This document shows positions 9,331 to 21,036 of a stretch of 64,000 nucleotides of DNA, piece after piece (positions within the stretch are counted from its first letter, which is position 1; each line of letters starts with the position of its first letter). The notes beneath the pieces were generated by a model. It had not been told where the DNA came from and did no database searches. It saw only the letters and a program-made list of their open reading frames with translations. The stretch is taken from the NCBI GenBank assembly GCA_033239125.1, contig BSWB01000002.1, positions 9,147,001 to 9,211,000 of the forward strand, written 5' to 3'. Source of the stretch: Fagopyrum homotropicum (taxonomy: Eukaryota > Streptophyta > Magnoliopsida > Caryophyllales > Polygonaceae). The translations under genes and the position numbers were made by a program.

Positions 9331-10085
9331 ATTTGTTGGCGAATTTTTATTAGTTTAATTCCAAGACGCAACTTCCTACGTGATACTAAATGTCAATCTT
9401 ATTTAATTTGATTTTTATTTTAAAATTCATTAACAAAATAAGGTCAACAAACTATTATATCTTATCTTCTTCTGCATTCTCTCAATTCCCAATCCTCTCA
9501 TCTTTTTCACTCTCTCATTTTTTCTTCGCTATTCTCTCAACCTCTCATCTTCCCCTCTCTATATTCTCTCAAATCTCTCAAATATGAGTTTCGTGAATGT
9601 TGCTCCCATCGTAGATGACAACGAGGTTGATCTTGAAACGTTGGTGGATCTCACAGCAAAAGGATTGATTACGCCTGTTAAAAAGGAACGTTGTGGTAAG
9701 GTAAATTTACTTAAGTGTTTATTCAAATGTTAGATTACTGACATTTTATACATATTTTTTTGCACCTCACTTATATGTTACTCTTACTATATTTGCTATT
9801 ATGGAACGAGCTCATGACAAGATAACGGGAAAGCTCTTAAAATTGTCATACCAGACAATAATTGACGGCAATATGCCGGAAGAATTCACGGAGATTGACG
9901 AAACAAAATTTATCCGTGTAATTTATAAAGCGATTCCTCCCGTATTTTCTCTTGCTGATCATTATTGAAAACTACCCCATCCATCCAAAATTCAATAAGA
10001 AAGTTTTCGATAGGTCGGAGTTATTTCACCGTTTTCCATTTTTTTTATTTCAACCCTTATAATTTTTATATACTAAATCTATCTA

Positions 10086-10122
<37 letters not shown>

Positions 10123-10636
10123 CTATTGTATATTATCTCAAACCCATCTCATCGCCCTCCGTCGTCTCTGTCCTTAATTTCGCTACTTTCGAAACTACGG
10201 AAAAAGGTCGAAACTACGGAAAAAGGTTAAAAGAATAAAATTGACGATGGTCAACCTGTATATTCAACTATTTATTGCAATAAAGATTTCGAAAATTACA
10301 AAGGGGTAATATTTTTATTTTTAACATATTATATTATTTGATTACATGTTTACTAATTTTTAATAACCTATTGCAGGGAATATACCGTCGGTCTTATGAC
10401 AAAGCTGTTGATAAGGAAGATTACAATTACGGTATTTGCATAATTGGATATGGAAAAACAAAGGAGGCCGTGGATTCTGTATTTTCAAAAATATTCAGGG
10501 GCGCAGATTGGGGTATCAAAGATTATGTTCACGTATATTATGGAGGGAGTCATTACGGCTACGCTAGTGTACTCACACAATGCGAAATTCCCTAGTTTAA
10601 CATTGTTAGAGTACGAGCCTAGTATATTGAGTCATA
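9331..10636 (+). pseudogene. papain-family cysteine protease pseudogene, copy V2
   Basis: Third copy of the 5' half joined to a last exon. ATG at 9584; exon 1 ends near 9695 with an altered donor. The exon-2 acceptor is gcac, the exon-2 donor is TT instead of GT, and the exon-3 acceptor is destroyed by a (TA)n expansion at about 10088-10121. Exon 2 keeps an AHDKITGKLLKLS motif. Exon 4 (from 10377, acceptor ttgcag intact) keeps a DKEDY...GICIIGYGK block. A short tandem duplication (gtcgaaactacggaaaaag) lies at 10188-10224. Several frameshifts; not functional. Confidence 0.7.
10088..10121. repeat. (TA)n microsatellite
   Basis: About 17 TA units within former intron 2 of the V2 pseudogene. Confidence 0.9.
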
Positions 10637-10762
10637 TGTTGGTCTTATCTTTTATTTTGTTAGTTTATTTATTTTATCTTATCTTTTGTTTTCTTTATAA
10701 GTGTCAATATTAACAATATTTGTTCAATGAAATACACAAGTTTTCAATTCTTAAATCTCTTC
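10637..10762 (+). mobile_element. short LTR-like segment L8
   Basis: Starts TGTTGGTCTTATC and ends CTCTTCG; followed by the degraded site tgctatgagagt. Confidence 0.45.
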
Positions 10763-10927
10763 GTGCTATGAGAGTCACTCCGTAGTATTAGAGTTTGCTC
10801 CGCGGTATCAGAATTCACTCTGTCTATACAACTATTAATTGCACTAAAGATTTCGAAAACTATAAAGGGTTAATATTTTTATTTTTAATATATTATATTA
10901 TTTGATTACATGTGTACTAATTTTTAA

Positions 10928-11185
10928 TAACCGAATATACTGGCGACCCTATGACAAAGTTGTCGATAAGGAAGATTACGATAACGGTATTTGTATAGTT
11001 GGATATGGAAAATCAGGCCGTAGATTCTAGATTTTTAAAAATAGTTGGGACATATATTGGGGTATTAAAGGTTATGTTCCCATATCTCATGGAAGGAGTC
11101 ATTACGGCTACGCTGATGTACTCAAACAATGTAGAATTCTCCAATTCAACACGGTTAGAGTATGGGCCTATTATATTGGATCATA
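10928..11185 (+). pseudogene. protease last-exon fragment E9
   Basis: Exon-4 copy with retained intron 3 but lost acceptor (aaccgaatatac, as in E2). A frame from 10999 covers part of the Asn-side segment; the His side lies in another frame. Confidence 0.65.
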
Positions 11186-11311
11186 TGTTGGGCTTATCCT
11201 TTATTTTATTTGTTATTTATTTTATCTTATTTTCTGTTTTCTTTACAAGTGTCTATATAAACAATATTTGATCAATGAAATAACCAAGTTTTCGATTCTT
11301 AATTCTCTTCA
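11186..11311 (+). mobile_element. short LTR-like segment L9
   Basis: Starts TGTTGGGCTTATCC, ends CTCTTCA; followed by tggtatgagagt. Confidence 0.5.
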
Positions 11312-11488
11312 TGGTATGAGAGTCACTTCGTAGTATTAGAGTTCGCTCCGCGATATCAGAATTCACTCTAGCTATGCAACTATTAATTGCACTAAAGATT
11401 TCGAAAACTAAAAATGGGTAATATTTTTATTATTAACGTATTATATTATTTGATAACATGTATACAAATTTTTAATAACCTATTGCAG

Positions 11489-11746
11489 AGAATATACCGT
11501 CGGCCCTATGACAATGCTATCGATAAGGAAAATTACAATCACGGTATTTGTATAGTTGGATATGGAAAAACAAAGGAAGCCGTGTATTTTGGATTTGTAA
11601 AAATAGTTGGGACGCAAATTGGAGTATCAAAGGTTATTTTCACATATTTCATGGAGGGGTCATTACGACTACGTTGGTATACTCAAACAATGCAAAATTT
11701 CCTAATTCAACAGTGTTAGAGTATGGACCTAGTATATTAGGTCATA
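11489..11746 (+). pseudogene. protease last-exon fragment E10
   Basis: Exon-4 copy with retained intron 3 and intact acceptor (ttgcag). One frame from 11414 reads YRRPYDNA and GICIVGYGKTK; a second frame from 11548 reads the ICKNSW block, so one frameshift separates the His and Asn motifs. Confidence 0.68.
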
Positions 11747-11872
11747 TCTTGGGCTTATTCTGTATTTTGTTAGTTTATTTATTTTATCTTATCTTTTGTT
11801 TTCTTTATAACTGTCAATATTAACAATATTTGATCAATGAAATACACAAGTTTTCGATTCTTAAATCTCTTC
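11747..11872 (+). mobile_element. short LTR-like segment L10
   Basis: Starts TCTTGGGCTTATTC (first bases altered) and ends CTCTTCG; followed by tggtatgagagt. Confidence 0.45.
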
Positions 11873-12050
11873 GTGGTATGAGAGTCCTTCCGTAGTATTA
11901 GAGTTCGCTCCGCGGTATCATAATTCACTCTAACTATGCAACTATTAATTGCACTAAAGATTTCGAAAACTATAAAGGGGTAATATTTTTATTTTTAACG
12001 TATTATATTATTTGATTACATGTATATAAATTTTTAATAATCTATTGCAG

Positions 12051-12308
12051 GGAATATACCGTCGGCCTTATGACAATACTATAGATAAGGAAGATTACGA
12101 TCACGGTATTTGTATAGTTGGATATGGAAAAACCAAAAGAGGCCGTGGATTTTGGATTTGCAAAAATAGTTGGGACGCAAATTGAGGTATCAAAGGTTAT
12201 TTTTACATATTTCATGGAGGGGTCATTACGGCTACGTTGGTGTACTCAGACAATGCAGAATTCCCTAATTCAACACTATTAGAGTATGACCTAGTATATT
12301 GGGTTATA
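12051..12308 (+). pseudogene. protease last-exon fragment E11
   Basis: Exon-4 copy with retained intron 3 and intact acceptor. DHGICIVGYGKTK and FWICKNSWDAN are readable in successive frames, followed by a TGA where the next Trp stood. Confidence 0.68.
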
Positions 12309-12434
12309 TGTTGGGCTTATTCTTTATTTTGTTAGTTTATTTATTTTATCTATCTTTTGTTTTGTGTATAAGTATCTATATAAACAATATTTGATCAATG
12401 AAATAAACAAGTTTTCGATTCACAAATCTCTTCA
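12309..12434 (+). mobile_element. short LTR-like segment L11
   Basis: Starts TGTTGGGCTTATTC, ends CTCTTCA. The PBS-like string is displaced (ggtatcagagcc at about 12448). The region to 12532 repeats 8323-8410 and leads into LTR D. Confidence 0.5.
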
Positions 12435-12532
12435 CAATGGGTACCGAGGTATCAGAGCCCAATTTGTTCCGAGGTATCAAAATCCACATTGGCTGATGTG
12501 GGACCATCTCCAACATCATGATTGTAACACCC

Positions 12533-13439
12533 CAAGTTCTGGGAACTCGAAGCGTTACGGGTTAGGACCTCACAATGGGTCCCGACCCTCAGAGTAGCAA
12601 CAACACAACGGATCTTACAACAAGGCACAAACGAATGAAAACCAAAACTCAATATAAATCCAAAGGTTTATATAAAAGGAAGCGTAAAAGACTCGCAGTC
12701 GAGTTCAAAACAAGACGAAAACAACAACAGAAACATAAATCCGATCCCGTCCTATAATGTGCAGGAACCCCGGCTGACCACACCGTCCGGATCACTCAGC
12801 AGCATCCTGAACTTGTAGGACATCAACAGCATCGGTATAAACCGTTAGCTTATATTTTAGATATCAGAAAGAACGTAAAGGCACAAACACACATAAGGTA
12901 AAAGTAAACATATAGCATTCCACACTCAAATGGTTATTATCTTTCATTAAGTTATTCATTACTACTTCAACTTCTTTTGTCACACGAGAATCTTCTAAAA
13001 CTCGCATCCGCTTCTGTCTACCAATAGGAATGATCAGTACTATCCGTTATCTACGGTCCTGGGTTGCAAGAGCACATTCTAGTCTCATGTAGAACTAGAC
13101 AAGTGGTCACCGCCCGGTTATCATACACTTGAGCCACTTAAGGATATAAAGGGTGAATCCTATTCCGGTTATCCGTTATAACATGATAAACAACACAAAC
13201 AAGCCAATACAATCCAACTAATATGCGGAATGAAGCTAAGTAAGTCCAAGGGACTTACTTCACTCGAAGGTAATCTAAAACTCAGCAAACAACTCAGAGA
13301 AGACTCAGTTTCCCTTAGGAAAAGAGCAAGAAAGCCTGTTCACACAAGCATCACGAATCAGAAATGAAACGGTTGCTAGAAGTCTATAACTTCTAGTCTC
13401 AATGATCTCTAAGAGATCTTCACAAGTTAAGGCTCAACT
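12533..13439 (-). mobile_element. solo LTR D (Tekay-like), left part
   Basis: Starts TGTAACACCC, as in chromovirus LTRs read from their 3' end. Flanked on the left by atgat (12528-12532), and the element ends at 51349 with CTTACA followed by atgac. The paralogous empty site near 8403 supports the insertion. No internal retrotransposon domain belongs to it, so with the right part it makes a ~1.73-kb solo LTR split by element A. Confidence 0.75.
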
Positions 13440-15250
13440 TGTAACACCCTGAATCCGCGGGACTCGGGATGCTACATTGGGCTAAAATCTCACAATGGAT
13501 CCTGACCCTAACCCGACAACAAGTTCACTAGATCTTACAACAAGGCACAAGTAGAGTAAAAACAAATACATAAAAGTTGTATGATACATCAAAAGAGTTT
13601 ACAAACTCAAAGCCGAGTACAAAACCATAACAACAACAACATTTGATACAAAAGATCCCAACCCACGCATCCTAATGTACAGAAGTCCTCGGCTAGTCAC
13701 ACCATCTGGCTCACCTTGTAGTCTTCGTAACCTGCAGATCATCTACAACACGGTATACACCGTTAGCTACAACAATAGATAAGCATGAAGGTAATAGCAC
13801 AAACACATATCAACATCTCATACATGCAATGTCACACACATTCATTTATTATTTTTTATTACGTTATTCCATTACTAATTAAACTTCTTTTGTAACACGA
13901 GGAGCCTAAAGAACCCCGTCTCTTCCCCCTTTAACCCAGGTGTTGCATGGGGATCTACCTCCCCCCTGAGCTACTGGCTTTCGAGCACCTCCTTCCACTC
14001 TTGGCGAGCTTTAGACAAGTGGTTACCGCCCGTTATAATACACTTGGGCCAAATAAATGTAATATATGGTCGTTCTAGTCCGCTTTAGGTTATAAATGCA
14101 CAATCATATGAACATACACAACCATCACAATCATACAAATCCATAACTGCACGCTAAGTAAGTCCTATGGACTTACCTGATACACTCGTATCCTCTACCA
14201 CATCACAGCTTCCCCTTGGGGAAGAAACCAACGCCTACAATAGCAAGGCACACAATATCACAACCTGGAAGGGTTAGGAGACTCGTCTCCATAACCAAAA
14301 CTAACCTACAACCTCAAGATCATAACAAGCTCACATATGCCTATGGCATAACCTCAACATCAACACAAGTGCCTAAGGCACATCTCTATCATACAACTCA
14401 TCCTAGCTATCAACTAAGCCAAGGTCAAAGGAAAGGAAGGAAGGAAGACATACCAACAAGGTATGCACCAACAGAAGGAAGAACACACGGCTGGTCTAGT
14501 GAGGCGCAGGGGCGGCTCACCAAAGGCGCAGGGGCGGCTCCACAGCAGGCGCAGGTGCGGCTCAGGACAAACGCAGGGGCAGCCAACTGTGCAAAGAGTT
14601 GGTCCTGACTTCTCTTCGACCCCTTTCTCGATTCTCTTCACTTCTTCATCATACCACAACAACATATACACTTATGTACACATATAGGAACATCAAAAGG
14701 CTAGGAAAGGATCCACACAAGCTCAGCTTATGGTCCTAAGCTAGAAAGAAGAAGAAAGAAGAAAGGAAAAGAGATGAAGAGGAAAAGCTTACCACACAAG
14801 CCCTAGGCGACACTAAGGAGCATCAACACATCTCTCAGCCTCAACACAACAACAACAACTCTCAACAACCACCTCAAAATCATCCAAGGCCAAGAACACC
14901 TCCAAACTCTCAAGAACTCACTCACACAAGCAAGGAGAGATCAAAGAAGATCAAGGAAGCTCAAGGGAGAAGAGAGGAAGAAGAAGAACGTGAGGAGGAA
15001 GAGAAAGATAGGAGAGATGAAGAAACCCCTCATCTGAAGTCTAAGGAGGCTTATAAGAGAAGCCTGCCGCAAAGTACAGTCAAGAGTCAACAAAAGCGGC
15101 TGCACCAGCGACAGAGCCGTAGGGGCGGCTAGCCTAAGGTGCGGGGGCCCCTGGACGCAAGGGCGGCCTCCCTGGTCCGCTGGGGTGGCTGACTGGTCAA
15201 GCTAAAACACACTCTAGCTCATCTAGGCTCCAAAGACTAAGGCTCTTACA
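13440..15250 (-). mobile_element. element A, 3' LTR (Tekay chromovirus)
   Basis: 1811 bp, TGTAACACCC...GGCTCTTACA, strongly matching 48696-50529. Minus-strand features include a TATA-like ttataagcc near 15050. GC-rich gcaggggcggctc-type repeats are clustered at 14505-14585 and 15105-15190. The 5-bp flank is caact (13435-13439) against caacc after the other LTR. Confidence 0.9.
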
Positions 15251-15262
15251 TCTCACCCCCTA
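15251..15262 (-). promoter_or_regulatory. element A polypurine tract
   Basis: On the minus strand this reads tagggggtgaga immediately before the 3' LTR (TGTAAGAGCC), the position expected for plus-strand priming. Confidence 0.75.
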
Positions 15263-15844
15263 AAAACAAGTTTCGTCCCGAAACTTGCAAAATCCCAAAG
15301 CCTCTCGGACCTGTAAGTCGAGGTAAAACACTCTCCTCAAGAACGTCAGGTCATAACCTATAACATTCTATATCCTCAACACAGCATGGAGGAATCACAA
15401 CTCCAGCATAATAACTCTACACAAGGCCTAGGGGAAGATCATCTCTAGCCAAACACTAACCACATCACACGGGCATGGAGGAAAGCCATCTCCAGCCACA
15501 ACGTACACACATCACTACTATGTGGAGGAAAACCATCTCCACTCACACTATGTCCATTGAAGATAGCATGGAGGAAAGAACCATCTCTAGCTAATCCTAA
15601 CACACACCAAAGCATGGAGGAAAGAACCATCTCCAGCTAATCCTAACACACACCAAAGCATGGAGGAAAGAACTATCTCCAGCTATACCAATCTCGTACT
15701 AGCAACCAGATCTAACAAATCATATGCACATATCACATCTAGCACGAAAGCACAATATATCACATAAGCATATAACATGCACTCACCAAGAAGGCGCTAA
15801 GATCTACTCGTGGATCCTATGGGTGCATCTAACTCAGCATAAAA

Positions 15845-18800
15845 CTATGGATAGTTCCTTTGGATACTATCCTCTGTCTCCCAGGTGGCCTCATCTGGTC
15901 CTCGTCTAGACCACTGTATCCTCAACATAGGAATGTCTTTCGAACGCAGGCGTCTCACACCTCGCTCTAGGACTGCAATAGGGTGCTCTGCAAACGTGTG
16001 GTTCGGCTCAACTACCAGATCATCATAACTCACAATGTGCCTCAGATCTGGTATGTACTCCCACAGTTGAGACACATGAAATACAGGGTGAACACCCTCT
16101 AGCCTCGGAGGTAAAGCTAATCTGTAAGCTGCTCGCCCAACTCTATCTAGTATCTCGAAAGGACCGACATATCGGGGACTCAACTTCCCCTTTATGCCAA
16201 AATGTCGGACGCCTCACGTCGGAGATACTCTTAACCAGATATGGGCTCCTATTATGAACTCTAGAGGTCCACGTCTCTTATCTGCATACGACTTCTAGCG
16301 ACTCTGTGCAGCCAGCATCCTCTCTCTAATCAGCGCTACTCGAGCCATATCATCCTGAATCTGTTCTGGCGCTATCCCACTGACACTGCTAGGCTCATCC
16401 CAACATAAAGGTGTACGGCATCTACGTCCATACAATGCCTCATAAGGAGCCATCCCTATAGATGCATGCCAGTTGTTGTTGTATGAGAACTCAACGAGTG
16501 GGAGGTAGTCAGACCATCCCTGTCCCTAATCCAACACACAGGCTCGCAGCATGTCCTCTAGGGTCTGGATGGTCCTCTCTGACTGACCATCTGTCTGGGG
16601 GTGAAACGCAGTCGTGAAGTGTAAACTCGTCCCCAAAGCAGTCTGAATCTGCTGCTAGAACCTCGATGTAAATCGTCCATCACGATCAGAAACAATCGTC
16701 ATCGGTACCCCATGGAGTCTCACTATCTGTCTAGTGTACTCCTCAGCCAGTCTGCTTACGGGTCACGTCTCTCTGATGGGGATGAAATGTGCCGTCTTCA
16801 TCAATCTATCCGCGACTACCCAGATGGCATCAAAGCTCCTACTGGTCCTCAATCCAGTCATAAAATCTATGGAGACGTCCTCCCACTTCCACTGCGGTAC
16901 TGGCAGTGGATGGAGCTCACCTCCCGGCCTGAAATGCTCTATCTTGACCTGCTGACAGGTCGCACACTAAGCCACAAATCTGGATACATCGGGCTTCAGC
17001 CCTCCCGACCAAAATGAACGTCTTACATCATGGTACATCTTACTCGTACCAGGGTGTACCGAGTAAGGTGTACAGTGAGCCTCCTGTAATATCCACTATC
17101 TCAGCTTTGTATCTGCAGGAACACAGATACGATCATGTCGCCTCATAACTCCATCTGCCCCAATAGTGAACTAGGGTGCCTCTCCACGAGACATCCTATC
17201 TCTGATCCTCGCCAAGGTCAAGTAGGTCCCCTGCTTCTGTTGGATCTCATCCAACAGACCATGTAAAACCTCTAAAGTAAACAACTGGGCATCCTCATCA
17301 GGGAACTGGATGTCCATCTCTAGCCAGGCTAGATCCCTCTGAATCTGAGGCTGTACAGTAAGTTTGGCAATCGCCTTCTCTCGAGGCGTCTTCCTGCTCA
17401 AGGCGTCAGCTACCACATTCGCCTTGCCAAGATGATACAAAATCTCAAGGTCAAAGTCCTTGATCAACTCAAGCCATCGACGTTGGCGGTTATTCAATTC
17501 ACGCTGCGTGAAAATATACTTCAGACTCTTATGGTCTGTGAAGATCTGGCATGTAGCACCATACAGGTAATGTCTCCAAATCTTCAAAGCATGAACTACC
17601 ACTGCCAACTCCAGATCATGAGTCGGGTAGTTCTCCTCATACGTCTTCAGTTGTCGAGACGCATATGCAATCACTATGCCCCTCTACATCAGCACACATC
17701 CCAAGCCTAGCTTGGATGCATCACTATAGACCACAAAATCATCAGAACCCTCTGGTTGTGCCAAGACAGGAGCAGAAGTCAAACGCCTCTTCAACTGCTC
17801 AAAACTTTGAGCACACTGGTCGGTCCATACAAATCTGGTAGTCTTCCTCAAAAGACTCGTCAGTGGACGGGCAATCACATAAAATCCCTCCACAAAGCGT
17901 TTGTAATAACCGGTTAAGCCAAGAAAGCTACGCACTTCCTTGACGTTCGTCGGTGTCGTCCAAGTAGCAACAGACTCGATCTTTGCCGGATCAACCATGA
18001 TCCCATCGGCGGAGACTATGTGTCCGAGAAATGCAACCTCAGACATCTAGAACTCACACTTAGAGAGCTTGGCGTACAACTCTCTATCTCTCAAAATCTG
18101 CAAAACCGTCCTCAAGTGTCCCGCATGCTCCTCTCTGCTACGAGAGTATACCAAAATGTCATCAATGAAGACCACCACAAACTGATCGAGGAAGTCGATG
18201 AAGATGATGTTCATCAGCTCCATGAATACTGTTGGGGCATTCGTTAGCTGGTGATATCCTGAACGCAAGTCAATCCTAGAGAAGATTGTCGCTCCCTGAA
18301 ACCGATCAAGTAGATCATCAATACGAGGTAGTGGATACCTGTTCTTGATGGTCACCTTATTAAGCTCTTTGTAATCTATGCACAGTCTCAACGATCTGTC
18401 CTTTTTCCGCACGAAGAGGACCGGTGCACCCCATGGTGAAACGCTAGGGCGTATGAAGCCCTTCTCAGCCAACTCCTCGAGTTGCTTCTTCAACTCCAAC
18501 ATCTCGACAGGTGCCATACGGTATGGGGCCTTCGAGATGGGTCTCGTGCCAGGCTCTAAGTCAATGCCAAAATCTACGCTCCTCTGAGGTGGCAAGCTAG
18601 ATGGCTCTGCAAATATGTCTGTGAACTCACAGACCATGGGTATGTCCTCCAAAGTTGGACTCTCTCCATCCTTCATGGCGTAGCACCAAAAGGCATCACA
18701 TCCCTGTGCAATCAGTCTAGTTGCTCGTACAACACTGATGACAGATCCTGTCTTCCCAAGGTCCCAACCCCGGAAGACCTCTATCGGACGTAAGTCGGTA

Positions 18801-19131
18801 GAGACTGTAACAGTTCTCTTACCCACATCTAACACCGCACGGTGTCTACGCATCCAATCCATACCTAATATGACTTCTTTATGCATCAAAGGTATGACTA
18901 AGAAAGTAAGAAGTCAACAAGTAGTACACGAGTCCCTAAGCGTAGGGGACAATTACGTATCTCCTTGGTACCTCTGACCCTACTACCATCAGGTAACCCT
19001 ATAGTAAAGGGTGCCCCCTCTATGGTAGACAAACTCAAACGCTCAACACAAGAAGCAGAAATAAATGAATGCGTAGCACCCGTATCAAATAAAACTCTAA
19101 CAGGTAAACAATGTAACAAAATAGTACTTGT
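15845..19131 (-). pseudogene. element A pol: protease, RT, RNase H, integrase, chromodomain (broken)
   Basis: Decayed Ty3/gypsy pol. Order on the minus strand: aspartic protease with FDTGATHSFIS (19146-18898); RT (18889-18047) with KDRSLRLCIDYKELN and catalytic FIDD; RNase H (17674-17171) with FTDHKSLKYIF and ADALSRK; a heavily frameshifted integrase (17170-16184); then MSPRYVGPFEI.. and a C-terminal chromodomain-like end (IQWSRRGPDEATWE, 16183-15845). The chromodomain and GPF/Y motif place it in the chromoviruses, Tekay/Del type. Faults: a UAG replacing Trp at 18046, another stop after GCVLM near 17684, and SGYHQL joined directly to TNAPTVF, which deletes about 28 residues of RT including the MPFGL region. 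It lost its gag link when B1 inserted. Confidence 0.9.
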
Positions 19132-19136
19132 AGCAG
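19132..19136. other. target-site duplication of B1 (left copy)
   Basis: agcag precedes TGTTCGCC; aacag (46970-46974) follows GCTAACA at the other end, 4 of 5 matching. The two sides of A rejoin here between the gag tail and the protease. Confidence 0.7.
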
Positions 19137-19212
19137 TGTTCGCCACTTAGCGTGCGTGCAAATAAGCTTTAATTATAAAACTAGAAATCAAGCAAGCGAA
19201 CCCGCAGTGTAC
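19137..19212 (-). mobile_element. B1 3' LTR, first segment
   Basis: Starts TGTTCGCCACTTAGCG, essentially identical to the start of B1's other LTR at 32328-32395. Interrupted after tgtac (19208-19212) by solo LTR C. Confidence 0.85.
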
Positions 19213-21036
19213 TATTCGCCCCTAGAGGTGTGTGCAAATAAGTTTTAAATTTATAAAACTAGAATTAAGCAAGCGAACCCGCAGTGTACGGATCGACGTA
19301 GTTAAGCAAGAATTCCAGAGTATCGAACACAGGGATTTGGGTGGGAACAAATTCGATTTCAGATTATCAAGCAGTAAATATGGAAGCTTTGCAAATTATT
19401 GGGAAAACAACAATCCTAAAGATCCAGGAATCCAGCTGTGGCAATTGATTCAAGATATACTAATGATATAAAGACAGAGTTGAGATATGCGAAGGTATGC
19501 TAATGTAAGGTAATCGTACGGTGAAGTTCCAAAAACCTTATATGACTCACCTACAAGAAACTCTCTATACAGGTTGTTGAGGCTCAATATAGAAAGGATC
19601 TAAAGGAAAGAATTAATGTCAGATACCCAAACTTGTAAGCCAAGGATCAAGACTAACTTAGCCGATTACGGTTACGACACTCACAATCGAGGTAGAGGTT
19701 GTTGAGGCTTCACTACCACCTAAAAAAGGCAAGCCTAAACTAAGTTAAAGCAAATCTTTAACTTTGGATTAAAGTAAAAGCAGGTTCGTAAACTTAGGGG
19801 AAATTATGGTTAGATCTTGAGACTCCACGGCCGTGGACTCCAAGAACAGACCGTAATTTAGGGTTCGTCAACGATTCTCTCAAACTCTCAGGGTCTAATC
19901 TATTTATGGTCGATCTATCATCATCTAAGCCACAACTATCAACCCTTCACCTTAGAATTGTTAAGAGTTTTTAGCCAATAATAGTCATGTTGATATCAAA
20001 TTCGAGATTAAAAGATAAAAAGATGAAAACTTCCGAAACTTTCAATAAACTTCGAATCAATCTCAAAGTCACAACTAAGAACAAGTATTGTCAATAGATT
20101 CAGAATAAAGCAAACAATCAAAATCTTAGGAGAGAAAGGGAAACGGGATGTCAATCCGTTTTCCAAATCAAACCTAAACAAGAAGAGAGGTCTTCTTGCA
20201 ACAATCTTCCAAAAGCTTCGATCTTCCGCCAATCCGGAGATCTCAACAGCAATCTCCACCAAAGGTGCGAGATTAGGGCAAAATTCCAACCCGAACTTCA
20301 ATCTCCAACGAGATGTGAAAATGCCTCCAAACGAGGACTAATGCGTTGATGAATGCCGCCAAACGATGATAGCGATCCTAGCGGTTCCTTCAATACCCTA
20401 GTGATGATGTAAAACGGTCCTAGCGGAGATGTATGCGAGGATAAATGCCTAAGCAACCATGACGGAATCTCCCTTCATCCGTCTTTTTATAGGGCAAGAT
20501 AGAATATCGGCCCGGCCCAATCTTCAAAAGATCGTGGCTTCAAGATATGGCGAAAAAGATCGCCAAGATCACGGTCGTGGAAGGTTCCACGACCGTAATT
20601 TAGAGCGTAATTTGTGTCACGGTTTGAACCATGGATTCCACGGCCGTAATATCCTCTAGAATGAACCACGTTTCCTGGCTATGGTTCCACGGCCGTGGAA
20701 CTGAACGTGGTTTGTAGTACGGTCGTATTTTAGAGCGTGGTTTAGGGCAAGAACGTGATTCTTCCCTAGCCTCGTGCATTCCTCAAGTTGAACTCCAATT
20801 TGCTCCTAAGAATGCCCTTAATCCATGGACATACTCAATCAACTCTTCTTTACTCGATTTCGTTCGGAAAAGACTCTCGATCACCTATAATCAACACAAA
20901 GCTAGTGTAGACATCCATATCGACAATATAGGTAATACTAGCTCACATATGCAACAAAGCTCAATCAAAGACTATCAATATGAATTAAATATGCTAAGAA
21001 AACGTGCCTAAAATATCACAATATTTCATGCTAACA
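19213..21036 (-). mobile_element. solo Athila LTR C
   Basis: 1824 bp, starting TATTCGCCCC (expected TGTTCGC) and ending ATGCTAACA, flanked by perfect 5-bp repeats tgtac (19208-19212, 21037-21041). It is diverged from the B1 and B2 LTRs but collinear. The minus-strand TATA box is at 20483-20491 (TATAAAAAG). Perfect CCACGGCCGTGG palindromes lie at 19825-19836 and 20687-20698. No internal region, so it is a solo LTR formed by LTR-LTR recombination. Confidence 0.88.

Noticed and set aside
14216..14608. 130-codon plus-strand frame
   Set aside because: Antisense within the LTR of A; a related but interrupted frame lies at 49478, so it reflects LTR base composition.
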